IMG/VR virus record: IMGVR_UViG_3300050015_000917
Location: 1 to 64,000 of that record
Length of the DNA stretch: 64,000 nucleotides
Origin: a virus
Direction: 5' to 3' (one strand)
A program made the position numbers and the translations under genes. Positions 8,855 through 16,936 of this stretch are shown piece by piece. The first letter of the stretch is position 1; every line of letters begins with the position of its first letter. Below the pieces are notes generated by a model. The model made no database searches, was not told the origin of the DNA, and saw only the letters and a list, made by a program, of their open reading frames with translations.

Positions 8855-10219
8855 TTATACTAAATTAACATTTTTTAATTTCATCATTGGGGCTTGATAA
8901 GTACTAGTAGTGTATAAAAAAGCATTACCCATATAGATAGTACTTCCATCAACTAACATACACTGTCCTTGACCATCGTGTCCTCCTGCCCAAGTATATC
9001 CTGGTGAACCCGGGACATTTTGCCAATTCATAGGAGCAATAAAGATTGGTCCTTTTGAATTAATTGACCATACTTGTGTATTTTCATCAAAATCAAGCAA
9101 TGCATGTGCTCTATCTCCATATCCTACGCCAGCTTTGTAATCATAAGTTTCTGTACCAAATAAGCCAAATACCTTTCCATTTATTTTATGAATAGTTGGC
9201 TGTTCAGTTGATAGATCCCAACAAACTCCAGCTGGCGAATGAACTGGATCAGCTGCATAAACAATCATTTGATAATCAGTATATGGCCCACCAATGCCTG
9301 CCGTAGATTTAGCTGCTTTGATATTTCTATAAGGAAGTGAGGTTGATATATCCTCATATAACATATGCCATTCGCTACCTATTTGAACGATACCTCCAGG
9401 AAGCGAATTATCTTTTATCATTCCAGTCATAGATAGGTTGGAAACATCTTTATCAAAAAATAAAATTCTTGATTCTGCTTTACCAGTATCGCTATTAACA
9501 TATTGAAGTGTAGTAAAGTAGCTACTATCAATTTGCCCTATATCTCCTGCTGCATAAACACTCAAACAATTTGCACCCAGCTGTGCTTTTGTAATCCAAG
9601 GACCTCCATTATTTTGAATTGTCCAATTTATCATGTCTAGAGATGCTGCTAATCCTATTTGATTATTAACGCCTGTTTGATATCCGTAAAATAGCCATTT
9701 ATAAGTACTGCCATCTTTGAACATACCAGAACCTCCTGTATAGGTTCCTCCCCAGCCGTTTAAATCTGTATATTTAATAGAGCCTTTAATTAGCTGATTT
9801 CCCATAAACTCATAATTAAGAAAAGGATTATATAAAGCAACTTTTGTGCCAACTGGAAAACGAGTAGAACTATCTGCAATAATCACGTTTTTTGCAATGG
9901 TATTTATTGACGTGCAAAAAACCGGATATTCCAAAAGCCCAGTTGTTGTTGCAACTACAACCCAAGAAGATGGATCATTAAATTCAGAATATGCAGGTAG
10001 ATTTCCTATATTTAAAACCCATGCTCCAGCTCCTCCGGTAATACTATCTACATTCAAATTTGTAGAAAGTGCATTACCTATAGCATTATCCATTTCCTGA
10101 TTACGAATAACAGATAATTTAAATGATAAATCATATGACGCTATAGGTACAGGTACCTCATAAAAACAATATTCATTTTTACGCTGAATAAATTTTCCAT
10201 TATGAGTTAGATATTGCAT
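8855..10219 (-). CDS. Beta-propeller protein, GH43/GH117-like, candidate depolymerase
   Basis: 454 residues. After ~130 N-terminal residues, the body (from about residue 145) has the periodic pattern of a five-bladed beta-propeller glycosidase: MFKDGSTYKWLFYGYQTG, ASLDMINWTI, GIVQIGSEWHMLYED, YRNIKAAKS, KINGKVFGLFGTETYDY and GGHDGQGQCMLVDGSTIYM. This resembles glycoside hydrolase families 43, 32 and 117. It is the first gene of the minus-strand adhesion operon, so degradation of or binding to host surface polysaccharide is plausible. Catalytic acids cannot be assigned with certainty by eye. It lacks the fibre repeats of its neighbours. Confidence 0.55.
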   Translation of the reverse strand: MQYLTHNGKFIQRKNEYCFYEVPVPIASYDLSFKLSVIRNQEMDNAIGNALSTNLNVDSITGGAGAWVLNIGNLPAYSEFNDPSSWVVVATTTGLLEYPVFCTSINTIAKNVIIADSSTRFPVGTKVALYNPFLNYEFMGNQLIKGSIKYTDLNGWGGTYTGGSGMFKDGSTYKWLFYGYQTGVNNQIGLAASLDMINWTIQNNGGPWITKAQLGANCLSVYAAGDIGQIDSSYFTTLQYVNSDTGKAESRILFFDKDVSNLSMTGMIKDNSLPGGIVQIGSEWHMLYEDISTSLPYRNIKAAKSTAGIGGPYTDYQMIVYAADPVHSPAGVCWDLSTEQPTIHKINGKVFGLFGTETYDYKAGVGYGDRAHALLDFDENTQVWSINSKGPIFIAPMNWQNVPGSPGYTWAGGHDGQGQCMLVDGSTIYMGNAFLYTTSTYQAPMMKLKNVNLV

Positions 10220-10328
10220 AATTTTATAGATAAAAAGTTTTATTTTATATATCCGCCGGGATTGAAAAGATAGAAAAGTTCCTATAATATATAACCTATA
10301 GTGTCAAACCTTTTTAAACCTAAAATAA
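10220..10328. promoter_or_regulatory. Divergent promoter region between adhesion operon and S1-like gene
   Basis: This 109-base spacer separates two divergent units. Toward the minus-strand gene it holds GGATATATAAAATAAAAC (complement of 10240-10257), matching the recurrent late-promoter-like box. Toward the plus-strand gene it holds TATAATATATAACCTATAG at about 10282-10300 and the leader CCTAAAATAAATG. No Shine-Dalgarno sequence is visible on either side. Confidence 0.5.
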
Positions 10329-11540
10329 ATGAGCGAAAATTTAGAAGATTTTAACTGGGAATTATTTAATAGCAACTACAAAGGCGGTAATAAACTTATT
10401 CCCAACCCAAACATCAAAGGATTAGATCCAAAAACCCAGGTATTCTCACATGAGCCCTACGCTCAAGAACAATTTAACCTCTATAATCAATCAGACATTA
10501 AATCCGTAAAAAAAGACTTAGCAAAAGGAGACTGTGTTCCTATTGTAGAAATTTCTTATGTGGATAAGGATAGAATGACGATTGAATTACTAGGGGGATT
10601 AACAATTGAGATAGATTTGAATCGAGAAAAAAGATTCATTCAAATTTATGGGTATGTAACACCAGGAGATTTTGCTCAAGCTCTAGCATCTTCTGAAACA
10701 AGGAAAAATTTTGTTTCCTCCGGATTTTATGCCTATGTTATTGAATCAAGTCCAGCACTTAAAATAAGTCTTTGGCAGGGTCATATAGAGAAAACCAAAA
10801 GCGAGTTTATGGAGCAGATTGGTTCTCCATCCAAAGCTTATGTAGCAAAAATACTTAATTGTAATCGTGGGGGATATTTTGTCGAAGTTTCCGGTGTAGA
10901 AGCATTCATGCCAGGATCTCTTGCAGCTCCAAATAAAATTATGGATTTCCAAACTTTAGTAGGTAAAGAAGTTATAGTCATGGTCGAAGACTTTCTAAAG
11001 GAAATGAATTCCTTTATTGTATCTCATAAAAAATATATCGATTATATTCTTCCTAAAAAAATTGCAGAATTGGATATGACTAAACCTTATTCGGGATCTA
11101 TAACTGGAACCTCTAAATATGGAATATTTGTAGAATTTGGAGAAATCTTTACGGGTCTTCTCCATCATTCGAAAATGAAAGAGGAAACAATTGCAAAATT
11201 CAGAAATAGAGAATTTAAACCTGGAGATCTGATCCAATTTTATATCGGTGAAGTGACCAAAGACAATAGGATAATACTTACAGAAGAAAGTCCGGAAGAA
11301 AAGAAAAAGAAGATTGAAGCTTTCATTGAAACTAGTAAAGGAAAAATTCTGGAAGCTAGTATTGCAGCCATAATGAATTTTGGAATTATTGTTAATGTTG
11401 GGGATATTGCAGGAATAATTCCTTCAAAGGAGTTCCGCTTAAGAAAGATTTCTACAAGAAATTTTGTTATCGGGGATTTGATTAAGGTAAAATTTTTAGA
11501 AGCCAAAGATGATAAAATTACATTTGGGTTAGATGTTTAA
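10329..11540 (+). CDS. Ribosomal protein S1-like protein with three or more S1 domains
   Basis: 403 residues. At least three S1-type OB-fold repeats are visible: residues ~168-240 (AYVAKILNCNRGGYFVEVSG ... EAFMPGSL), ~252-322 (YSGSITGTSKYGIFVEFGE ... TGLLHHSKM ... FKPGDLIQFYI) and ~337-403 (GKILEASIAAIMNFGIIVNV ... AGIIPSKEF). A degenerate repeat may lie at ~65-115. S1 domains bind RNA. In bacterial S1 they recruit mRNA, especially messages lacking a Shine-Dalgarno, which fits the A-rich leaders in this genome. The gene is a single-gene unit with a promoter region before it and a terminator after it. It is shorter than bacterial S1 (about 550-600 residues). RNA binding is likely; ribosome association is inference. 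Confidence 0.75.
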   Translation: MSENLEDFNWELFNSNYKGGNKLIPNPNIKGLDPKTQVFSHEPYAQEQFNLYNQSDIKSVKKDLAKGDCVPIVEISYVDKDRMTIELLGGLTIEIDLNREKRFIQIYGYVTPGDFAQALASSETRKNFVSSGFYAYVIESSPALKISLWQGHIEKTKSEFMEQIGSPSKAYVAKILNCNRGGYFVEVSGVEAFMPGSLAAPNKIMDFQTLVGKEVIVMVEDFLKEMNSFIVSHKKYIDYILPKKIAELDMTKPYSGSITGTSKYGIFVEFGEIFTGLLHHSKMKEETIAKFRNREFKPGDLIQFYIGEVTKDNRIILTEESPEEKKKKIEAFIETSKGKILEASIAAIMNFGIIVNVGDIAGIIPSKEFRLRKISTRNFVIGDLIKVKFLEAKDDKITFGLDV

Positions 11541-11564
11541 ATAAAGAAATTTGAATATAAAGAA

Positions 11565-11600
11565 AAGGAGAAGAAAAATTTAAGCTTCTCTTTTTTTTTG
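11565..11600 (+). terminator. Rho-independent terminator after S1-like gene
   Basis: GGAGAAG (11567-11573) pairs with CTTCTC (11585-11590), directly followed by nine T residues (11591-11599). The A-tract before the stem can extend the pairing. It ends the single-gene S1 unit. Confidence 0.85.
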
Positions 11601-11632
11601 CGGATAAATAAATAAAATAGTTGTGAAAGATA

Positions 11633-13060
11633 ATGAATAACGATATTTTATATAATCACACTTTTGATTACAGCATTCAAGAGGTTTTTAATAGTAGCTG
11701 GGTAGGTTTTGTATTTGAATTCTATAGTACTCAAGAAACTCCATTTATGGCTGAAGATCTTTCAAAGATTTGTGGTAAAACTGTTGCTGTTACTTCTGAA
11801 AAAATGATACCCACTTGGAATAATCCAGTTCTTTTAAAAGAATATGAAGGAAAAAATCCTAAATATAAACTTACGACTTCTCCTCAGGACTTTCTAAGTG
11901 TAGGTCCTATGCTTTTTGGAATTCTCGAATGGATTGATCAAAAAGCGAAAACTAACAAGAGCACAGGTTTACAAGTTAGTTTATCTTTTAATGGCCCTAT
12001 CCAGACTTTAAATACAATTTCTAATATGGATCCCACAAAACTGGTTCTTAAAATGGATGAAAATTATTTATTCCAGAGATTTCCAGAAAGAAAAAATTCT
12101 CCATATTCTGTAAGTGTAAAGAGCCTTTTGCTTACAAACGAATTCTTTTCTACTCCTGAAGCTATTGGTGCATTTAAGACTTATTTCTTACATCCATCAG
12201 CTCCTTATTATGGAATAGATTTTACGGATCAACCTATAGGGGAACTTAAATTTAATTATATTGGTGGTAAGAATTATGGCAAAAATCACAAAGCAATAAC
12301 AGAAGCTCTTCATTATTATATTTTATCTACTTATCAAACTCTTAATATTCCAGGTTATACTGCTGAGATGGGGGTTAGCCTTGAAAAAATATTTGAAAAT
12401 TATCATATTATTCGAAGAATTTATTATGACCCTAAATGGTTCTTAGAAAATATTAAGGATATTCAAGTTGGAATAGATCTTAAAAGAGATGCTAGAATTG
12501 TAGAATCCTTCTGGCCAAAATTAAGAGATCCTTTAACTCGCCTCATGCTTGAAAGCGGATTCACAAAGGGAAAATTTAATTGGGATACTCAGGAAGGAAG
12601 ATTCCAGATAAAGGAAGCGAGATTACTTGGTGGAAAAATTACAAGTTTAGATCTTGTTGATTGCGAAGTACAAGGAATCGTAGAAGACTGCGGATTATGG
12701 AATACTCGAATAAAAAATTCTCGTATCATTTTCTCTACTCTGGTTGAAAAAAATAAAATTGAGGATAGTATTCTTGAAAGAGTAAGAGCTGATAGAAACA
12801 ACTCTATTAGTAAAAGCTGGATTTATAATACCGGTGAAGTAATTAATTGCAAAGTTAATGAAAGTATTATAAAAGATGCTGCTATTGGAAAAGAAGCTAC
12901 CCTTGATGAAGAGTGTACAGTTATTGATCCAAAACACAAAAAGGTAAATTTGCCTAAGCCCGTTTCTTCACCAGAAATAAGAGATTATAAATGGCTTGCT
13001 GGATTAAATAAGGATCGTAAGGATAAGGGATTTCAAAATGAATTTAAACATAAATGGTAA
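11633..13060 (+). CDS. Amidoligase-like protein with C-terminal beta-helix-like segment
   Basis: 475 residues. Near the N-terminus WVGFVFEFYS resembles the GxExEF motif of the putative amidoligase (COOH-NH2 ligase) family found in phages, and KLTTSPQDF ... GPMLFGILEWI ... GLQVSLSF resembles that family's second conserved block. Residues ~335-440 form short repeats (CEVQGIVEDCGLWNTRIKNS, IIKDAAIG) like a beta-helix. Amidoligases form amide or peptide-like bonds and in phages have been suggested to modify virion or cell-wall targets. The assignment is by motif only and the substrate is unknown. It is followed after six bases by 13067 and preceded by an A-rich leader (GATAAATAAATAAAATAG). Confidence 0.45.
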   Translation: MNNDILYNHTFDYSIQEVFNSSWVGFVFEFYSTQETPFMAEDLSKICGKTVAVTSEKMIPTWNNPVLLKEYEGKNPKYKLTTSPQDFLSVGPMLFGILEWIDQKAKTNKSTGLQVSLSFNGPIQTLNTISNMDPTKLVLKMDENYLFQRFPERKNSPYSVSVKSLLLTNEFFSTPEAIGAFKTYFLHPSAPYYGIDFTDQPIGELKFNYIGGKNYGKNHKAITEALHYYILSTYQTLNIPGYTAEMGVSLEKIFENYHIIRRIYYDPKWFLENIKDIQVGIDLKRDARIVESFWPKLRDPLTRLMLESGFTKGKFNWDTQEGRFQIKEARLLGGKITSLDLVDCEVQGIVEDCGLWNTRIKNSRIIFSTLVEKNKIEDSILERVRADRNNSISKSWIYNTGEVINCKVNESIIKDAAIGKEATLDEECTVIDPKHKKVNLPKPVSSPEIRDYKWLAGLNKDRKDKGFQNEFKHKW

Positions 13061-13066
13061 TAAATT

Positions 13067-13801
13067 ATGATTAAAAGTGCATTTGTTCAAAGAATTGTTG
13101 GAGAACTAACAGCTTCGGGAGCTCTTCCATATAGTCCTCCCCCACAAGAATTCGAACGTATTGTAGATAAGGAAATGAGATTTCTTTATCGAGAATATAG
13201 AGAGCTTCTCTATGATAAAATTTATATTATTAATAGAAGATATTATCAAACTCAAGCTTGGAGAGATAGTAGAACCTTTCAGATGAATAACTGTACGGAA
13301 GGGATAAAACAGGTTAAGGAAATGACTGGGGGAAGTAGAGTATTTGGTATCAACGACCCAGATTTAAATTTTGATAGATTAATGGCTTCAGATTTATATT
13401 TAACTCCATTATCTTCAGATCAAATTACCTATCGTACAATTCAGTGGAGTTTTTGGGATCTTGCAAGAGCATTTAATCTTGTGGATATTAATCATGACTT
13501 TAATCCAAATACCCATAGGCTTTCAATTACTGGTCGTACTCCAATTCAGAGTTTATTTGTTTTAGCTTTGGATCAGATCCCTTTAGAGGATGCTTTCGAG
13601 GATACAATTGTTTTAGATTGGATGGTTGCTAAAAGTAAACTTTCGATGGCTCGTATTCTCGGAACTTTTAATTATCAACTTCTTGGCAATATTCAGATTA
13701 ATTATGATAATTTAAGAGTAGAAGGAACTTCAGAAATCGAAGCATTAAAGGAAAAAATTGCGTCGGACAACCCCCCAGATTGGTTCCTCATGTTTCCATA
13801 A
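13067..13801 (+). CDS. Putative virion connector/neck protein
   Basis: 244 residues without a family I can name with certainty. It has helical N-terminal segments (FERIVDKEMRFLYREYRELL) and a C-terminal part containing DWMVAKSKLSMARILGTF and YQLLGNIQINYDNL, a pattern I associate with small phage head-tail or tail-completion proteins. It follows the amidoligase-like gene by six bases and precedes the homing endonuclease. Function is uncertain. Confidence 0.35.
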   Translation: MIKSAFVQRIVGELTASGALPYSPPPQEFERIVDKEMRFLYREYRELLYDKIYIINRRYYQTQAWRDSRTFQMNNCTEGIKQVKEMTGGSRVFGINDPDLNFDRLMASDLYLTPLSSDQITYRTIQWSFWDLARAFNLVDINHDFNPNTHRLSITGRTPIQSLFVLALDQIPLEDAFEDTIVLDWMVAKSKLSMARILGTFNYQLLGNIQINYDNLRVEGTSEIEALKEKIASDNPPDWFLMFP

Positions 13802-13816
13802 AGAATTGATATTCAA

Positions 13817-14482
13817 ATGTTTATAGGAGTTATATATCGAGTAACAAGTCCTAGCAATAAAAAATACTATGGACAAACAACTTCAAAATTTGAGGCTCGA
13901 AAGAAAAGTCATTATAAAGATGCTTTTATTAGACAACTTCAAGGTTCCTTTCAGAGATCATTAAGAAAATACGGATGGGACAATTTTAAATGGGATATAA
14001 TAGAAACTTATGAAAATGATGATAAAATAGAACTTGTAAAAATATTAAATGATAGAGAGTTATTTTGGATTAAAAAGGATTTGACCTATCTGCCGGAATT
14101 TGGGTATAATATGAAAATAGGACCTAGTTATGGCTTTCATAATGATGAATGTAAAGATAAAATTAGACAGACTTTATTGGGGGTTGAACATACAGAAGAA
14201 AGAAAACATAATCAGTCACTTTCTCAAATTGGTTTACCACATGCTCAAAATTTTGGACCTCCTAGATATGGAAAGGATAATAGTTCATATAAAATAGTTT
14301 CTAAGGAAGATAGAGATTTAATTTTAGATTTATATAACAAAGGATTTGGTTCTCGAAGAATTGAGACAGCATTAGATAATAAATATAGTTTTATAAAAAT
14401 TCTTAAAATAATAAAAGCTGCTGGAGTTTATAAACCTCACAAATTTGATGGAAATATAAATAGAGCAAAGACGGTAAAATGA
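13817..14482 (+). CDS. GIY-YIG homing endonuclease
   Basis: 221 residues. The N-terminus has the GIY-YIG signature in variant form (GVIYRV ... KKYYGQT), followed by R/H-containing helix segments (ARKKSHYKDAF) and the catalytic-region element NDRELFWIKK. Residues ~110-140 contain a NUMOD3-type DNA-binding motif (HNDECKDKIRQT ... HTEERKHNQSLSQIG), and the C-terminus looks like a helix-turn-helix (GFGSRRIETALD). These free-standing enzymes cut intron-less or endonuclease-less alleles and spread between phages. It overlaps the next gene by four bases (ATGA) and sits at the upstream edge of the tagged-protein array. Confidence 0.85.
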   Translation: MFIGVIYRVTSPSNKKYYGQTTSKFEARKKSHYKDAFIRQLQGSFQRSLRKYGWDNFKWDIIETYENDDKIELVKILNDRELFWIKKDLTYLPEFGYNMKIGPSYGFHNDECKDKIRQTLLGVEHTEERKHNQSLSQIGLPHAQNFGPPRYGKDNSSYKIVSKEDRDLILDLYNKGFGSRRIETALDNKYSFIKILKIIKAAGVYKPHKFDGNINRAKTVK

Positions 14483-14946
14483 TAGTTAAAGAAAGCATAA
14501 ATTTTGAAAGAGGATTAGAACCCAAACAAGCTTTGAATGTTGGAAAACTTCATTTAATTCAGCAATGGTTAGATGATGCTGGTGTTGGAATAAAAAATTT
14601 TAAAATTAATGATGATTTTTCTATAGATCTTTTTTTACCATTTACAATGAATCAGCAAAGACCAGATTTATTTCCAGATGGTAAGTTACCAGAATATATC
14701 GAATTTAAATCTACAAAAGATTTTGATGTTGATGATTGTGGTATAGTTTCTTTAGAAAGATTTCCTCTTTTTGTTATAGGATATTTTTCTTGCCAAATGA
14801 ATAAAATAACTTCTCTAGAAGGATTTCCTAGAAAAATAGTTAGGAATGCTTATGTGATGGGAAATGAAAAGAGATTTACGGAACACGATATTAGACAAAA
14901 ATGTAACGTCGTTGGTGATGTAGAAGCAGATGATTCGGATGTATGA
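14479..14946 (+). CDS. Tagged LRR-like protein (NFERG tag)
   Basis: 155 residues. Residues 3-22 are the shared tag (VKESINFERGLEPKQALNVG). The C-terminal half is an LRR-like module: short repeats around SLERFP, NKITSLEGFP and YVMGN, ending with FTEHDIRQKCNVVGDV. The same module, with the same ending, occurs at 16041-16916 (twice) and in the 21991-22434 protein, each time after a tag. Start ATG overlaps the stop of the endonuclease. If the tag is a packaging signal, as I propose, this would be a small internal virion protein. Its biochemical role is unknown. Confidence 0.6.
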   Translation: MIVKESINFERGLEPKQALNVGKLHLIQQWLDDAGVGIKNFKINDDFSIDLFLPFTMNQQRPDLFPDGKLPEYIEFKSTKDFDVDDCGIVSLERFPLFVIGYFSCQMNKITSLEGFPRKIVRNAYVMGNEKRFTEHDIRQKCNVVGDVEADDSDV

Positions 14947-16916
14947 AATTAGTTAGCGAAAATATTAACTTTGAGAGGGGAATGGATCCTATGACTGCCA
15001 TGGATATTGGTATGTTCCATTTTGATGTTGAATTCTCTGGAGATCTTGAAGGATGGGAAGAGTCAGAAAAAACTAAAGCTAAAAAATGGCACTATGGAGA
15101 TGTAAAAATTTTATCTATTGAAGGAAGTACTGATGAAACCAATGCGGAACTTTATATAAATTTATCTGATGGCGATTATATTAGATTTATTTCTTATTAT
15201 AGTTTTGAACCATTTCATTCAGATAAATATCATGGGAAAAAAGATTGTGCTTTAATATCTATAAAATCAAGAAAACTAGTAGATTCTGATGTTTTTGAAA
15301 AATATGAGGAGGAACTTGAAAATGGTTCTATCATTTTGGCTGTCATGAGAATATATGAAAATATAAAAAATGAATCTATTAAAGAAAGTATTAATTTTCA
15401 AAGAGGTCAGGATCCTAAAAAAGCTATGGAAATTGGAATACCCACATGGGAAACTTTACAAGAGGGTGATATAATATACGTGCCAAAAGGGGTAGGAATA
15501 AAAAACGATAGAATTTCGGAATCGCACGCTCATGGTTATTTCCCGGGTGGAACTATTTTAAAAGTTCGAGAATTAGATAATGCTTCTACAAAAGAATGGG
15601 TTCTTCGATATATTTATTTTTCTAGTATGGAAGATTATAATGGAAAAAATGAACAAGATAGATTTGGATATCTTGCAGGAACTCCTAAACAATTTAGAGA
15701 AAAATTCAAATTACTCCCAAGAAGCATGAATGAAGTTCAGAATTTCGAAAGAGGAATAGATCCTAAAGAAGCTATGGAAATAGGAGATAAAGTTCTTACT
15801 AGAAAAATTATTGAAGAAACTATATGGGAATTACCTCAGGATCTTATTCATCAAAATTTTAATATTTTAGGATTAATCAAAAAATTTCGAGGAGAACCCA
15901 TCCTAATAATGAAAACTAAAAGCGACGGGGATGGAGATGGAAAAAAATACATTGCAATGGCTCCAGATTATAGATCTGATTATTATAAAACTCCAAAAGA
16001 AGCTGTAGAAGAGGTAAAAGCTTATTTAGATAAACATCCGATTAAGGAATCTTTGAATTTTGAAAGAGGAATAGAGCCTAAAAGTTCAATGGGCATCGGT
16101 AAAAAAGCTCTTATCGAAACTTGGTTAAAGGAACAAGATTTATACGAGGATGCAATTATCGACAAGGATCTTATTATAAACATTCCTTCGGAAATTAATT
16201 TAGTAGTTTCTTTAAGAAATAAAGATATAGAAGAACTTCCTCCGTATATTCAATTTGGAAAAGTTTGTGGAGGTTTTGATATTTCAGATAATAATTTAAA
16301 AACTTTAAGAGGTTGTCCTACACAGGTTCTTGAAACTCCCGATCTTAAAGGGAATTTCAAATGCTTTGGTAATCAACTTAGCTCTTTAGAATTTGCGCCA
16401 AAAAGAATAGATGGAAATTTTCTTTGTCAAGGGAATCCCGGGCATTTTACTCGAAAAGATGTTATAAAAGTTTGTAAAGTAAAATCCGGAATAATTTGGT
16501 CTGATGATAATATGATAAAGGAATCTATGGATTTTCAAAGAAACGAAGATCCTATGGAAGCTATGGATTTAGGATTTCATGCTCAAATAATAAATTGGTT
16601 TAAGTCCTATGGAATATATCAGGATGAAATTAATGAGCATTATATAGAATATAGAATAAATAAAGATGGAACTATTGATGTATTAGAAGATATAAATCTT
16701 GTAGGAGCTCATATAAATAATTTCCCTTATTTTATTCATTTTAATAAAATATATGGAGGTTTCTATGTAGCTCATAATATTTTCACAAATCTGAGAGGAT
16801 TTCCAAAAGAAGTAGATGGAGATTTTAGTATTTACTCAGCTCAACCAGGAGCTAAAAAATGGAAAGAATCAGAGATTAGGAAAAGGGTTAAAGTAAAAGG
16901 AACAATTTGGAATTAA
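14943..16916 (+). CDS. Five-tag multi-module protein (candidate polyprotein)
   Basis: 657 residues made of five units, each opened by the shared tag: residue 3 (VSENINFERGMDPMTAMDIG), ~146 (IKESINFQRGQDPKKAMEIG), ~262 (NEVQNFERGIDPKEAMEIG), ~367 (IKESLNFERGIEPKSSMGIG) and ~525 (IKESMDFQRNEDPMEAMDLG). Unit 2 is an SH3/OB-like beta module (EGDIIYVPKGVG). Unit 3 is the ETxW/LIKKFRGEPILIMK module also found in minus-strand tagged proteins. Units 4 and 5 are LRR-like modules ending FTRKDVIKVCKV and KESEIRKRVKV. The reading frame is intact, so the units are translated as one chain. Either this is one modular protein or it is cut at the tags. Confidence 0.6.
   Translation: MKLVSENINFERGMDPMTAMDIGMFHFDVEFSGDLEGWEESEKTKAKKWHYGDVKILSIEGSTDETNAELYINLSDGDYIRFISYYSFEPFHSDKYHGKKDCALISIKSRKLVDSDVFEKYEEELENGSIILAVMRIYENIKNESIKESINFQRGQDPKKAMEIGIPTWETLQEGDIIYVPKGVGIKNDRISESHAHGYFPGGTILKVRELDNASTKEWVLRYIYFSSMEDYNGKNEQDRFGYLAGTPKQFREKFKLLPRSMNEVQNFERGIDPKEAMEIGDKVLTRKIIEETIWELPQDLIHQNFNILGLIKKFRGEPILIMKTKSDGDGDGKKYIAMAPDYRSDYYKTPKEAVEEVKAYLDKHPIKESLNFERGIEPKSSMGIGKKALIETWLKEQDLYEDAIIDKDLIINIPSEINLVVSLRNKDIEELPPYIQFGKVCGGFDISDNNLKTLRGCPTQVLETPDLKGNFKCFGNQLSSLEFAPKRIDGNFLCQGNPGHFTRKDVIKVCKVKSGIIWSDDNMIKESMDFQRNEDPMEAMDLGFHAQIINWFKSYGIYQDEINEHYIEYRINKDGTIDVLEDINLVGAHINNFPYFIHFNKIYGGFYVAHNIFTNLRGFPKEVDGDFSIYSAQPGAKKWKESEIRKRVKVKGTIWN
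14949..16573 (+). repeat. Five in-frame copies of the NFERG tag
   Basis: Copies lie at about 14949-15011, 15378-15437, 15726-15786, 16041-16100 and 16514-16573. Each encodes about 20 residues of the form x-E-S-(I/L)-(N/D)-F-(E/Q)-R-(G/N)-x-(D/E)-P-x-x-(A/S)-M-x-(I/L)-G. The spacing (105-160 codons) matches one folded module between tags. Confidence 0.85.
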
Positions 16917-16936
16917 AATATTAAAATATAAAAAAT

